From NCBI GenBank assembly GCA_021229015.1, contig CM037782.1, forward strand, positions 60,452,541 to 60,516,540: a stretch of 64,000 nucleotides of DNA, in the 5' to 3' direction. The stretch is from Solen grandis. Taxonomy: Eukaryota; Mollusca; Bivalvia; Adapedonta; Solenidae. How positions within the stretch are numbered: position 1 is the stretch's first letter; each line of letters opens with the position of its first letter. Positions 1 to 11,040 of this stretch are shown here, one piece after another. Made by a program: the position numbers and the translations under genes. The notes beneath the pieces are model-generated. The model did not search any database. It had not been told where the DNA came from and was given only the letters and a program-made list of their open reading frames with translations.

Positions 1-5
1 GTATC

Positions 6-230
6 TGAAGGTTGTTGGTCCAAACTTTGAGGGCAAGAATCTTTCATGACCCACAAAGTACTTGTCCAACCTAAGGAGCATTGTTCCAACGGTAATATAT
101 CCTAGTATGGATCCAAAGGTTGTGGGTTCAAACACAGTTGGGGACAAGAAATCTTCATGACCTTCATGGAGGCAAAGTAGACTGGTCCAACCCAGGAACC
201 ATTGAGAGGGATTAGTATAAGTTGTAAGAA
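6..230. repeat. degenerate ~107-bp tandem duplication
   Basis: Two diverged copies lie head to tail. Both contain a run like AAGGTTGTKGGTYCAAAC, then GGGCAAGAA or GGGGACAAGAAATC, then TCTTCATGACC, and end with TCCAACC...GGA(A/G)CATTG. The GTGGGTTCAAAC in the second copy resembles a tRNA B box, so a SINE remnant is possible. No coding potential is seen. Confidence 0.5.
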
Positions 231-418
231 CTTATTTCCCAATCAATGTAAAACTAAATAAGTTTAAATTAACCTTAGGGAATTAACCTTAGGGAACCAT
301 TGAAGAAAGGGATTATCATAAGTGTTTTCCAACAGACATAATAGAAATGAGTCTAATCTTGAATTTAGGTCAATAATTCTTTCATACAGTAATGAATCTT
401 TTCACTGCCTTGGGTTTG

Positions 419-595
419 AGTTCCAGCAGTGTCACTCGTATATAGCCTCCCTCCCAGCCTGCTTGTGGTAGGTTTATGGTTCTATCTGAGTGTTTCTGTG
501 TACTTAAAGCCATCCTGCATCTGTTATTAGCTAGGCGTTGCCATAAGACTACATTACTGTCACCACCATGGTAAACCCCAGGACAACAACTCTAA
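419..595 (+). mobile_element. degenerate bivalve tRNA-type SINE (family S1), 3' body
   Basis: The order of blocks matches the better copies at 4644 and 23060: a GCCTGCTTGTGGTAGGTTTATGGTTCTA block, then a CATCTGTTATTAGCTAGGCGTTGCC block, then a CTGTCACCACCATGGTAAAC tail (blocks quoted in part). It is heavily mutated and lacks a clear A/B-box head. Confidence 0.5.
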
Positions 596-1811
596 CTTGT
601 TTTGTAGAAACTTCCAAGTTGTATATGGTATGTACCTATCTTACAGACAAAAAAAAAAATACAACTGTCAGATTCAATTTACAGACCTGTTCCATTGTCT
701 GCCGATATATTGAACTCCAGAAGAGAAGACGTTAATCAATGAAAACAGACTCGATTTTTATTAACGTAGAAATGGTTAGAGGTCATGAACAGTAATTTGT
801 TTCAGTCTTCCAACCATTATTGACTTTCTTTTTAACTTTCTTTTAACTTTCCTTTAAGCCAAGAAATTATCTTGAAACCAATTTTGCAGTCACTCTTGTT
901 CAGAATATCAAGTTGCATGTTTGGCCTTAAAAGTTTATGGTATATAAATGCCAGTATCTTATTTGCTATTCCTGGAAAAGGAGGAGACTTTTGGAACCCT
1001 GAAAGGTTATTTAATTCTGAGAATTTCTGACGGCAAACACGTCAAAGTTAAATGTTTCTTCTGAATATCTGAAATTGTTGCAAGGCTTTAAACCGCTACA
1101 TTTGTTAATGGTAGAACTAGCCTGCAAGTGAAGTAAAGATTCCGTTTTGACTAAAAATTCTCTAATGACTACATTTAAGAATAGACTGAGATTTTTTTTC
1201 TCTCTGTAAAATAAACAACACTCTGTGGTTGCTTGTTGCTTTAATAGTTTGCCAAGAGAAGATAAGTGAAGATTGAAGATTGATAATATCAGGAATGAAC
1301 TAAGCCACCGTCATAGTTACATCAAGATAAATTATAGAATTTGTTTAAAATATGAAATTCTTGAAATCATCAATTAGATATTATTCAAAAACTATTTCTC
1401 AGGAGAATAACAGAATCAAAAGTTTTGTGAGGGCCATGTCAAAGTAGAAATAGATTTGATACAAGTCATTCCTACATCTGATTTTGAATTGTTTATTGAT
1501 TGTGTCTATGGAGAGGTTACAAGGTTTGTACTGATGAGGGTTCCAGAGTTCTTCAGCGAGAATGTAGTTACAGATGAAGCAATCAATGCGGAGCAATTTG
1601 GAGCACCATTACCCATGCATTTATGCAGGTCTATGATCAGGAAACTGAAGCATTTGCATCTTGTTCTGTAACAGCTGCTTAACATGAAAGCATAATATTA
1701 AACAGTATCAGAATAAAGGGCCAGGCAGGAGAGAATTGACAGTGATACAAAAGTTCAGACATTGGGTATCAATATCAGGTTTTTGCATTTCATTCTAAAT
1801 TAACTTAAGAT
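596..1811. other. no recognisable feature
   Basis: AT-rich sequence with short A and T runs. The open frames near 1399-1671 are short, have no splice-site or codon support and overlap on opposite strands. I see no gene or repeat here. Confidence 0.5.
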
Positions 1812-1985
1812 TACAAGTTTGGCCAAGCAATTTGTTCATACTAAATGGTGGGTTACAAATTTGGCCAAGTAAGTTGTTAATAGTAAGATGAGGATACAAT
1901 TATTTTGGCCAAGTAGATTGTTTATACTAAACTGTAGATTTGTAGATTACAAGTTCAGCCAAGTAATTTAATTGTTCATACATAG
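1812..1985. repeat. ~50-bp degenerate tandem repeat, about 4 copies
   Basis: The motif ACAAGTTTGGCCAAGYAA followed by TTGTTYATACTAAA recurs about every 45-55 bp, with substitutions and small indels. There is no reading frame across it. Confidence 0.7.
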
Positions 1986-2257
1986 AATTGAAAGAAATGT
2001 GATTCACTTAAATACCGGCTTTGTTCCCAATTGCTATTTTCCTTTTTGTTCATTTTACCATGTATTCAGAAAACAAAGGCCATCTGTGAACTTAATCTGC
2101 AAGCTCAATTCATACTTAGTTCAGATATGTTCCTCATATTTAAACAACAACTACTATAAAGGAAATGTTCAAAGCATATTGCTGTTTTAAATTGGTGTCT
2201 TAATCACCCAAATACATAATTCATCCCACTATGTCGCAGCAAATGCCTCTGAATTCC

Positions 2258-2357
2258 NNNNNNNNNNNNNNNNNNNNNNNNNNNNNNNNNNNNNNNNNNN
2301 NNNNNNNNNNNNNNNNNNNNNNNNNNNNNNNNNNNNNNNNNNNNNNNNNNNNNNNNN
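2258..2357. other. assembly gap, 100 N
   Basis: The run is exactly 100 N, a conventional placeholder for a gap of unknown size. Any ArfGAP1 exon downstream of 3318 on the minus strand could be missing here. Confidence 0.99.
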
Positions 2358-2513
2358 TGACCGCAAGTTCTGGACAATTATTTTAAGGATTTCATGGGAG
2401 ATAATCTTAACAATAGTATGATGTTGATGTTTCCAGTTTTTGCTGACAAAATTTTATCCCCACCATTACAGATCAATACTGTTAATAGGATAATAAATCC
2501 AAACAGAAACAAG

Positions 2514-2791
2514 TAACTGGTGTTGCATGCAACACATGAGCTCTACCGATGAGGTGCATAATTTTTCCATTACCATAGAAAAAAAAAAAAAATGACGTGC
2601 AAAATCTCCAAACTGCCATCCATTCATATACCAAGTTTCATAATATTATCTTAAACGGTTTTTAAGTTATCGGGGGTTCTAGATTTCTAGAAATTCGGAC
2701 GGATGGACAGAGGTACAGACGGACAGAAAGACTGATGGAGGGCAAACCTATAGTCCCCTCCGGTGTAAACACCGGTAGGGGACTAACAAAT
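2514..2791 (+). mobile_element. interspersed repeat family B, copy 1
   Basis: It aligns over its full length with 14988-15267. Shared landmarks are AACACATGAG near the start, TGACGTGCARAATCTCCA, TATACCRAKTTTCATAATAT, AAGTTATCG, a GGACRGA-rich stretch, and the end GTGTAAACAYCGGTAGGGG followed by ACTAA. No open frame and no TIR is visible. The class is unknown; it is probably non-autonomous. Confidence 0.75.
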
Positions 2792-3212
2792 TATAGGTAC
2801 AAATATTAGCCTCAATAGACCATTTTAATCCAAAAGGAGATGTCAACCTATGTTAATCAATGAGCACTCCCCAAACACCTAATCTACATGCTGGTGTAAA
2901 ATTCCAAACATTGTTCAATGGGAAACAAACACATGAGATTTTCACCAGTCAATGAAATCAGTGAATTATACCGAGTACTGCCAAACCCCTGGTGAAATGG
3001 TCTATTCTAGACTGAATAACTATATCAATGTAAGAGACTATATCTGATGTATGACATCAATGACTTATACCTTAACTTGATGATGAAATATAACTCTATA
3101 TAAAGATAGCAGAAAATGCTAGTGACAGATAAGACAAAGAAAAACCTGATAATATGAGACAGAAGAAAACAGACACAGAATAACTGCCGGAAATACAAGC
3201 ACAGCTGACTGG

Positions 3213-3302
3213 TAGAGAGAGAGAGAGAGAGACAGAGAGAGAGAGGAGAGAGAGAGAGAGAAAGAGACAGAGAGAGAGAGAGACAGAGAGAGAGAGAGGG
3301 GG
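3213..3302. repeat. (GA)n microsatellite next to a 5' splice site
   Basis: About 90 bp of imperfect GA/CT repeat with some GACA interruptions. On the minus (transcript) strand it is a CT tract that begins about 15 nt downstream of the exon donor at 3317/3316. Confidence 0.95.
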
Positions 3303-3317
3303 GAAAATCAGTTTTAC

Positions 3318-3377
3318 CTTAGAAGCAAATCCACTCATGGACTCGCCCACCTCATTCAACAGTGTGCCTTCTTTGAC
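3318..3377 (-). CDS. ARFGAP1: ArfGAP1-like internal exon (ALPS2 side), 20 codons
   Basis: ArfGAP1 is a Golgi GTPase-activating protein for Arf1 whose C-terminal half binds curved membranes through ALPS motifs. This 60-nt exon reads VKEGTLLNEVGESMSGFASK on the minus strand. It is bounded by an acceptor ending TTTATTTCAG and a donor AAG|GTAAAAC, phase 0 at both ends. From recall of the family, it aligns with the vertebrate ArfGAP1 segment that starts VKEGK and ends QLASKV, at the beginning of ALPS2; SMSGFASK shows the Ser/Gly/hydrophobic pattern of that motif. The preceding exon at 17533-17622 is also phase 0, so the two join in frame as the family predicts. The following exons were not found in 1-3317. 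The open frame around it extends into the CT repeat on the downstream side and is not coding there. Confidence 0.8.
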
Positions 3378-3776
3378 CTGAAATAAATTAAGAAAAAAAA
3401 AAATTATTATATAACTGTTAATTATTGGAGTCAAAGAATCCAGGTTGATAATTTTATCATCAAAAAGTTGAATTCATGAGATCCAAAATAAAGTGATAAC
3501 GCACCTGTGAGATATAAAAATAAAATAAAACAAATTATGAGTGTCTTTAGCCTTAAAGAAATGGAGGCTTCTTTAACACTTACAATGCTGTGTGTAGTTT
3601 TGACTGTCTTTCAAACTAGTGCAAATCAAGATCTGCCTGCACATCCATGCAGTTTGATCATGGTCTGCGCTGTTTGCTCTTCAATTCAAAATTTACAGCA
3701 TCCCCATAAACAACTAATGGTATAGTTAAAAATGAAGGAAGGACAAGTCCAATTTAGAAATTTAGTAAGGAAATGG

Positions 3777-4018
3777 TTAACCCTTTCCCTCATATAGACT
3801 CATTTTGACGCACTCAATAGGTACCACATAACGCCTGATCTGCAGAAAACCACAGTTAAACCTTACCAAATTTAATTATAAAGTCCTCATTTCCAGACCA
3901 CTAAGGAGCAGCGAACAGCATAAAACCTGATCAGCCTGCGAGTTACTCGCAGGCTGATCTGGTTTTATGTTGTTCGCATAGGTCTTTTCATGGTTTCCTC
4001 TATGAGGGAAAGGGTTAA
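3777..4018 (+). mobile_element. piggyBac-type MITE family A, copy 1
   Basis: The ~240-bp element starts TTAACCCTTTCCCTCATA and ends TATGAGGGAAAGGGTTAA, giving TIRs of about 14 bp beginning CCCTTT, flanked by TTAA on both sides. That is the signature of piggyBac-superfamily insertions. The centre contains a hairpin whose arms carry GCGAACAGCATAAAACC and its complement around a perfect CAGCCTGCGAGT/ACTCGCAGGCTG palindrome. No coding capacity. Confidence 0.9.
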
Positions 4019-4395
4019 ATAAACCTAAGCATGTAGCAAAGCTGATCCTGTGGCCAAAGCAACTGTCAGGATCTTAGTTACAGTGTTTAATGAAAGGTAA
4101 AAAAAATCTGTGGAAGATGGTGGAGAATCCAAGAAAGGCAACAAGGAAGAATGATGAAAAACCAGTCATGTGTATACTCATACAGAGGAATCCATACTGA
4201 ACTATCAAATCCTATCATTGGAAAGTTCACTCAAGCATTTGGTACAAATAAGTATTTTTCTTAATCACAGACAATTGTTGCAACAAATAACCAGCTTTAA
4301 TTCCTATTGGTGTTTTTGCCCATGAAAACTAAGGCTGAAAACAGTACAGGACCCTCATGGTAATGCACTAAACTTGGTACATGGTCTTCTATATA

Positions 4396-4584
4396 CTGTA
4401 AAATCATTTATTTTCATTGACATTAAATTCCATTAAATCAATTTCGTTGATACATATATTCATGAAACCATGTTCTAGAAAACATGAGGTCTACAAAAGT
4501 TTTCGTGGGGATAAATATTCCTGGATAAAGACATCCACAAAATCAATGAAAATTAGTCCCCCATGAAAATTAATGATTCTACAG
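4396..4584 (+). mobile_element. TA-flanked MITE family C, copy 1
   Basis: Flanked by TA and starting CTGTAAAATCATTTATTTTC. It ends AAAATTAATGATTCTACAG|TA, so the ends form an inverted repeat of about 20 bp with CTGTA termini. The TA target and CTGTA end suggest the Tc1/mariner superfamily. Related copies lie at 13904-14093 and 58388-58597. Confidence 0.8.
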
Positions 4585-4643
4585 TAATATTCTATACATA
4601 CAATGCAGGTAAGTAGCTATTGACACTGTTACAAGCTTTAGCT

Positions 4644-4903
4644 GGGGCCTCCGTGGCCGAGAGTAAAGTCCCTGACATTAACACTCACTCAGCCCCTCAC
4701 CGTGTGGGTTCGAATCCTGGCAGGGTTATTCAGGTTTTCATGTGAGGAAGTCTTCCAGCTGGCTTGCGGTAGATCGGTGGTTCTACCCGGATGCCTCCGT
4801 GCATTCGGGGTCTTCCTCCACCTGTAATAAGCTGGACGTCGCTATATGACTGAAATACTGTCGCAGCAACGGTAAACTCAAATAGTCAAGTCAAGTCAAG
4901 TCA
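4644..4903 (+). mobile_element. bivalve tRNA-headed SINE (family S1), near full length
   Basis: The 5' head has an A-box-like GGCCTCCGTGGCCGAG and a B box GTGGGTTCGAATCC. The body (CTTCCAGCTGGCTTGCGGTA, GGTGGTTCTACCCGG, GTCTTCCTCCACCTGTAATA, GCTGGACGTCGCTATATGAC) ends in a CAAGT-type simple tail. This arrangement is typical of bivalve SINEs mobilised by LINE machinery. The head is a tRNA-derived promoter, not a functional tRNA gene. Confidence 0.9.
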
Positions 4904-4935
4904 ACTGTTAGCTTTAACCCTTTACTGCACAAATT

Positions 4936-5027
4936 TATAACACATGGTATTATGAAACAAGGGAATTTTCTTTGCTGTACATATAACACATGGTATTATG
5001 AAACAAGGGAATTTTCTTTGCTGTACA
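4936..5027. repeat. 46-bp perfect tandem duplication
   Basis: The block running from TATAACACATGG to TTTGCTGTACA is present twice head to tail with essentially no differences, so the duplication is recent. It interrupts a family A2 fragment that begins TTTAACCCTTTACTGCAC at 4914. Confidence 0.9.
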
Positions 5028-5055
5028 GTCAGTCAGATTATGTAAAATGTAAACA

Positions 5056-5178
5056 ACACTAGTGTATGAGCAAACAGAAGGGACCCTGACCAGACTCCTT
5101 GAAGGAACTGTCTAATTTTGGTCTGCTCTGTTTGCCAATGCATCAAAATAAGTCTATTTGAGGTAAATTAAGGCTTAA
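5056..5178 (-). mobile_element. MITE family A2 fragment
   Basis: Contains GAGCAAACAGARGGGACCCTG and TCTGCTCTGTTTGCCAATGC, the reverse complement of the internal part of the fuller copies at 9264 and 12452. The ends are eroded. Confidence 0.6.
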
Positions 5179-6142
5179 AATCGATTTTGATGGTGACAAT
5201 ATTGACTTATAGAATTGAGGTGCATTAAGAATTCCAATGCAGCTAAATCAGGGATTTCTCCTCCAAATGTAAGCAGAAAGTCAAGCAAGAATACTATATT
5301 TCATTGTGGCATTAAAGCCAATATGGGTGCGTTCTTTCAAAACCAGCAGCTACGTAGGCCTTTATTGCTATGTACCAATACATTGTACCCAGCAGTTAAA
5401 AGAAATGATGGGTCAGACATGCCAACCAAAGGCTAGAGACGTGCAGAAAAATGTTAACAATTCTAATATATCTCTTTCCTGAGATACATGACTTCTGTTG
5501 AAAAACAAAAAGAAAAAAAAGAAAAAAAAGAGAGAAAGGTAATCTATGAAAACCATATTTACCCAGGAATTTGTTGAAAATTTCACTTAAAGACCTCACA
5601 TAAAGTGCTAATCCAACACCAGAATTACAGTTTTCATTAACCAAAAAGTAATAGAACTCAGATGCCGACATATCAACATGAGAAAACCATTCATCTTACA
5701 GAAAATTTGAGCTTAATTAAAAACTTCAGAACATTCCACAGAGTTCTTTTTCTTAATCCTAGCTGTTCAATTCATTATTACGTAATCCAGTTTGTTCAAT
5801 ATCAAAGACCAGTTATTTCATGTTACTGTGAAGTTTCCAATGAATCGTACTGACTTAAAGTGTACACACATTAGATGCAAGTCATGAATTTAATCTTATC
5901 AACGTAAACTCATTCAAGTCAACATGCGCACCATGTATATAATTTTCACCGTATAATCAGCCGTGTAATGACTAAAATGCCGATAGTACACATGAATCAT
6001 TTCGATGAAAATAAGGAAAAACAAGAATTTAATGACAGTCACACAGGCTTGCTGTAGGGCAGGAAATAAGGGGGCGGGGCTTACAGTTTCATCATGAATG
6101 AGTCGGACCTAGTATATATTCTCATATCCTAGAACATATACC
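5179..6142. other. no recognisable feature
   Basis: Holds an A/G-rich low-complexity run at about 5502-5540 and several short overlapping open frames without splice support. I see no gene or repeat that can be defended. Confidence 0.4.
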
Positions 6143-6384
6143 TTAACCCTTTCCCTCATAGAGGAAACCATGAAAAGACCTATGCGAACAGCATAAAACC
6201 AGATCAGCCTGTGAGTAACTCGCTGGCTGATCAGATTTTATGCTGTTCGCTGCTCCTCAGTGGTCTGGTAATTAGGATTTTACAATTAAATTTGGTAAGG
6301 TTTGAGTTTGGCTTTCTGCAGATCAGGCTTTATGTGGTACCTATTGAGTGCATCAAAATGAGTCTATATGAGGAAAAGGGTTAA
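6143..6384 (-). mobile_element. piggyBac-type MITE family A, copy 2
   Basis: Reverse orientation to copy 1. It begins TTAACCCTTTCCCTCATAG and ends AGGAAAAGGGTTAA, with TTAA on both sides. The central palindrome is mutated (GTGAGTAACTCGCTGG). Confidence 0.9.
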
Positions 6385-6503
6385 GACATGACTTGTACAA
6401 TCTGTCAGACTACTGTGGAGCAAAGGAGCAATTTTCAATGACTTAGAGATATTTCACTCATAGTCTATTTATAAAGGCTTCCATTTAATTACTATAGTTT
6501 AAA

Positions 6504-6646
6504 AGAGTTTTCTTTGGAACACAAGTGTCACCTGCTGAAGTGTAACGGAAAAAGTGTGATGGACAGACAGACGGACAGATGGACAAACTGACAGACGACT
6601 GAGAAGTGATCCCTATGTGTCACATCTGCTTACAACAGGTGAGACA
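6504..6646 (+). mobile_element. interspersed repeat family G, copy 1
   Basis: Shares the order TTGGAACACAAGTGTCACCT, GCTGAAGTG, a GACAGAC-rich stretch, then GAAGTGATCCCTATGTGTCA and GCTTACA with 24646-24775 and 36707-36835. Class unknown and non-coding. Confidence 0.6.
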
Positions 6647-6951
6647 AGACTTCCCATGACCATTTGAGGACCAAGGTTATAATTAAATGATGGATGAATT
6701 ACTTTAAATACGAGATCATTAAAGACAGTAATTCATGAAAATCATCTTCTTTGTCTTTCATAATTATATAAACTTAACAAGAACAGAAAAGAGAAAGGCA
6801 AAATCACCCTCTATTGAAGTTGTCTGCATACAAAACAACCCCCTCCCCAACAAATACATATATATTACAAAATGGTAATACATTTTAAACACAGAAGGAA
6901 TACATTTCAAATGATGAAATAAATATCATGAGACACAGTGACCATACTTAC

Positions 6952-6987
6952 CACCCTGATGGCCGGCGTTTTGTCCTTCTTTGCCAT
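6952..6987 (-). CDS. possible alternative first exon inside the ArfGAP1 intron
   Basis: On the minus strand an ATG opens 12 codons, MAKKDKTPAIRV, ending exactly at a consensus donor GTG|GTAAGTATG. The 36 nt end in phase 0, so splicing to the exon at 3377 would keep the ArfGAP1 frame and give MAKKDKTPAIRV followed by VKEGT. The stretch is CpG-containing and lysine-rich against an AT-rich background. No pyrimidine tract precedes the AG just before the ATG, so an alternative promoter and first exon fits better than a cassette exon. There is no homology support; chance cannot be excluded. Confidence 0.35.
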
Positions 6988-8087
6988 CTATCTTTTATTG
7001 AGTATTCAAGACTATCAGATAATTCCTAAACTACAAGCACATTCCACAATCACATGTATGTCATGTCAGTCCCAGTTATTACTGTGTCATTATTTCTAAT
7101 GTAGGGTCACTGAACCGTGACTTGCATCAATAATTTAGCACAAGGAAAATTAATCCCATATAGTCTGCTTCTACAACAAAGCCAATGTCACCGTTATTAA
7201 CAAAAACCAAACTCTGCATCTTTTCTATTCCTTCTTCTCACTGGAATGTTTGTACAAAATACGTTTTGTACGACTGGCATGATGTTTTTTACAAGATTGA
7301 AAATTGAACTACACAGAACATGAAAGTAAGAGTGATTAAGCCTCCTGGTAATGAGAGGGAGTTTGATTTCCATCTCCAGTGAACCTGAGCCGTTAGCCAA
7401 TCAAATATTCTGTTTATGCTAGGAAGCTGCCATTGAGGCATGTGCTGACTGATTAGTCATGCTGTCCATTGACCTTCACCAGACCAGCGTGCCATGAATT
7501 ACTGAATTACAAGCATTTCAAGGGGTTTGTTCATGATCTCTTATGATTATATTGAATATCTATACTGACTATTCAGGGAATATATTTACTTTTATTATCC
7601 CTTTCTTCCGGTTATTGAATAAATATGGCTGCCTCGGTCTAAATTTGCAAGGGGCAACTGTTTTAAAGGGATACTGTTACCTATTTAATAACTGATTTAG
7701 AGTGTATGTCATGCTTTCTAATGATGTCATTGTGGGTTACTCATCAATTCAATACTAATTCTGAGTCTGTTGTCAACCCACCATGTCATAATCAGCATAG
7801 ATGACAAAGGATCATTAGGGAAAATTATACACTGTAAAATTTAATTTATTTATTGTCCCTACATTACTTAAATAAAGACAAGAAGCAAAATATAAGTCAT
7901 ACTTCATTCAGTGTGTGTGTTTTTCTTCCAGGCATTCTTATGGCTGATGCCTTTTCATATTTTTAAACCCTAAAAAGAAACAATTAAACACAGTAAAAAA
8001 GAAAATCACCAAAGGGCTTTGAACTATTTTCAAATTACAAGAGTATACCCCCTTTACCTCATGAATATTCATGAACAGATTTACAAC
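6988..8087. other. ArfGAP1 intron, no clear feature
   Basis: AT-rich intron sequence. At 8048-8080 a CCCTTTACCTCATGAATATTCATGAA fragment (quoted in part) matches one end of the A2 MITEs. Short open frames near 7197-7400 have no support. Confidence 0.4.
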
Positions 8088-8300
8088 TTAACCCTTTCCC
8101 TCATATAGACTCATTTTGACGCATTCAATAGGTACCACATAAAGCCTGATCTGCAGAAAACCACAGTTAAACCTTACCAAATTTAATTATAAAGTCCTCA
8201 TTTCCAGATCACTGAGGAGCAGCGAACAGCATAAAACCTGATCGTTTTATGCTGTTCGCATAGGTCTTTTCATGGTTTCCTCTATGAGGGAAAGGGTTAA
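8088..8300 (+). mobile_element. piggyBac-type MITE family A, copy 3 (hairpin deleted)
   Basis: TTAA-flanked with intact ends. The central palindrome has been lost: CATAAAACCTGATC joins directly to GTTTTATGCTG. The deletion endpoints fall in the inverted arms. Confidence 0.9.
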
Positions 8301-8449
8301 GTTTAAATTATCATTATTTTTAATTATTATTATTTTTTAATCAAATGAAAAATAAGTTAATTAAATATTAAACATCTTCTGATGTTTCCTCAGTTGGACC
8401 AGTACTTTGCATCCAGGAAGGTCATGAGAGAATGTTGCCTTTTTAAGAT

Positions 8450-8766
8450 TTGTTTGTTTGTTTAGTTTAACTTCCCATAGACAGTATGTCAGTCATTTGG
8501 AGACGATGTCTACTTCAGACAGATATAATGCTGTCACAATGCAGTATCACACTGTAGACATGTGACATGATACCACACCCAGTCACATTATCCTGACACC
8601 GAGCCAACCAGTCCTGGAACTGCCCTTATGTGCTGAGCACCAAGCAAGGGATATATACCAGTACCATTTTTTTATGACTTTAGTATGTCACAGCTGGGGA
8701 ATGAACTCACAACCACCCACTCCCAAGGCGGACGCTCTAATCACTTGACCATCGTGGACAGTGCCC
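8450..8766 (-). mobile_element. tRNA-headed SINE family S2, copy 1
   Basis: Matches 28777-29079 throughout: GGAGACGATGYCTACTT, CAGATATAATGCTG, GTAGACATGTG, CAGTCACATTATCCT, CCTGGAACT, and a tRNA-like block at the right end. Read on the minus strand it begins at the tRNA-like head and ends near GTTAAACTAAACAAAC. Confidence 0.8.
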
Positions 8767-9180
8767 TGCTATGTATTCAAACCCCCAACCACTGGAACCA
8801 GAGTCCATATCAGCCACAACATGACCACAGCGCCCTGAGACTAAGACCGAGGGTTTCATTCTAACGATTCCAGATGAATCATCTCATGAAATATTCATCC
8901 CAAGCTGTAGCAGTAATGTTTTCTTATGCATGTATCTCATCATTATCGTGCAGCAACTTGTGAATAGCAACTGCAGGATACCTGCTGCAGACCTCCGGAT
9001 CTGTTTACATTTCCTTAAACAACACACTGTGTGATACTCTACTATACCTTTTATACAAAAGTGTTACAACTATACTTTTAAAGATAGCCTTGACAGGCAT
9101 TGTACATTGTGACCTTGTTAAAAATTAAACAATGACTTCAAACAGAAGATATGTGTCAACTAATACCTATATAATTTTTA

Positions 9181-9206
9181 TTTTTTTTTTTTTTTTTTTT
9201 TTTTTT
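9181..9206. repeat. poly(T) tract
   Basis: About 26 uninterrupted T after an AATTTTTA lead-in. It could be the A tail of a minus-strand retroelement, but no body is recognisable beside it. Confidence 0.9.
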
Positions 9207-9263
9207 ATATTTCTGAAATGTAGATTGGGAAACCAGTTTTAACAGCTTATACAAATTGGCTCC

Positions 9264-9492
9264 ATTAACTCTCTACTTTATAATTATAGACTCATTTTGA
9301 CTCATTGGCAAACACTGAACAGACCTAGATCAGACTGCTCCAATAGGAACTGCCTGATCAGGGTCTCCTCTGTTTGCTCATACAATATCTTCATAGTCGT
9401 GTGGCAAAAAAGAAATCATGACTGCATATACCACTTACAGTTCTGAGTTAATTCATCAATTAATTCACGAATATTCATGAGGTAAAGGGTTA
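9264..9492 (+). mobile_element. MITE family A2, copy 1
   Basis: About 230 bp, starting TTAACTCTCTACTTTATA and ending CATGAGGTAAAGGGTTA. The inside contains AGACTCATTTTGACTCATTGG, CTGATCAGGGTCTCCTCTG (quoted in part) and TTTGCTCATACAATAT. The ends resemble family A (TTAA plus CCCTTT-like termini), but the interior is different. Confidence 0.75.
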
Positions 9493-10334
9493 GTATTAAT
9501 GTTTTGAACTTGGACAAAATCTTAAATAAAAAGATGGCTTGGAGATTAGGTATATCACTGATATATTAAAACCTGATCTGAATGAGAATTTGAAGTTTGA
9601 TCAAGCTTTATGATGATTTACCGTGAAGTAAAGTGACATCACTAGTGGGAAACGGTCTACAGTATTGATGGGAACCAGACCGAAAAAAAAAGAATTGCTA
9701 ATTGATCATCTGTCATTCTGACTAATTAAGGATTAATCACTGACTTCTATAAAAATACTTGAAAACTGTTATGACAAATACAGACTTTACTAATTAAGAA
9801 CCAAATCTGCAGGCTGATCTGGGTCAGGTGACAGCACCGAGTTCTACATTGTGACTTTAAAGCATCCCATAGTTCTTTATGTTAATTACTAATTAAACAA
9901 GCATTTTGTGCAAGAAATACCTGACATTTTAGTTATATAACCATTTGATGTCAAATCCTGAGCCAGAAAACTCAATAAAACATTCCAGATCCAAAAAATA
10001 TTGCCTGAATTCCAAGAAAATTCCATGCACAGGGCATTAACAATCACCATAAAATGAAACTGAGACGGGTTTTAGCAGTTATATGGCTACATTACACTGC
10101 ATATGTTTCCCAGTGCTGAAGCATATGGTGGCAACAAATCCTAAAGGCAATGTCTGTACATAGGCATGGACAGCATGACTAAACACATGCATGTAACATG
10201 TTGCTACAGATCTTTGTAGTTCATTTCAAGGCAAACGTGAGATGTAATATCTCTACATTAAATCTGTATTCAATTTAGGTTAACACAAGACCTGTATTTT
10301 CATGTAAAAAATACAATTAGGAAGCCATGTGTAA

Positions 10335-11040
10335 TGACTGGTTTCCAGTGCTGTATCTAAAGACAATGCAACCTTGAATAACAGCCAACCTGTGAAAAAA
10401 AGACAACTGGTTTTCCAGCCCTGAATCTACAGAAAATATAACCTTTGACTAACAGCCAACCTGTGGAAAAAAAGACAACTGGTTTCCAGCCCTGAATCTG
10501 AAGTCAATATAACCTCTGAATAACAGCAACCTGTGAACAAGGGACAAGGTCTAGTTTCCAGCCCTGAATCCAAAAACAATATTACCTCTCAAAAACAGCG
10601 GGCCTGTGAACAGAGGACATTTACTGGTTTCCAGCGCTATATCTAAAGACAAAGTAATCCCTGAAAAACAGCCAACCTGTGGACAATGGACACCATCAGG
10701 TTTCCAGTGCTGAATCTATAAAGACAAAATTATATCTGAACAAAAGCCAACCTGTGAACAAAGGACAGCAACAGGTTTCCTGAGCACTGAATCTTAAAAT
10801 AATCTCTGAAGAACAGCCAACCTGTGGACAAAGGACTACAAAAGGTTTCCAGCATTGATTCTAAAGACAATATTATATCTGAACAAAAGCTAACCTGTGA
10901 ACAAAGGACAACAAAAGGTTTCCAGCCATGAATCTAAAGACAATATTATCTTTGAATAAAAGCCAATTTGTGAACATTTGGCAATGATAGCGCTGAATCC
11001 ATCAAAAGTGAATGCAACCTCTGAATAAAAGCCATTGTCA
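10335..11040. repeat. degenerate ~70-bp tandem repeat, about 10 copies
   Basis: The unit consensus is roughly GGTTTCCAGCCCTGAATCT, AAAGACAATATTACCTCTGA, AYAACAGCCAACCTGTGAAC, AAAGGACAAC. Copies differ by many substitutions and small indels, so the array is old. It lies in the long ArfGAP1 intron; frame shifts between copies argue against coding. Confidence 0.85.

Noticed and set aside
3096..3434. 112-codon minus-strand protein
   Set aside because: Most of it is the translated CT microsatellite. Only the 20 codons between the AG at 3378-3379 and the GT at 3316-3317 are exon.
4644..4720. tRNA gene
   Set aside because: A and B boxes are present, but the sequence continues into a SINE body and the cloverleaf stems do not pair. 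The same applies to the tRNA-like heads at 12.97, 29.05 and 36.6 kb.
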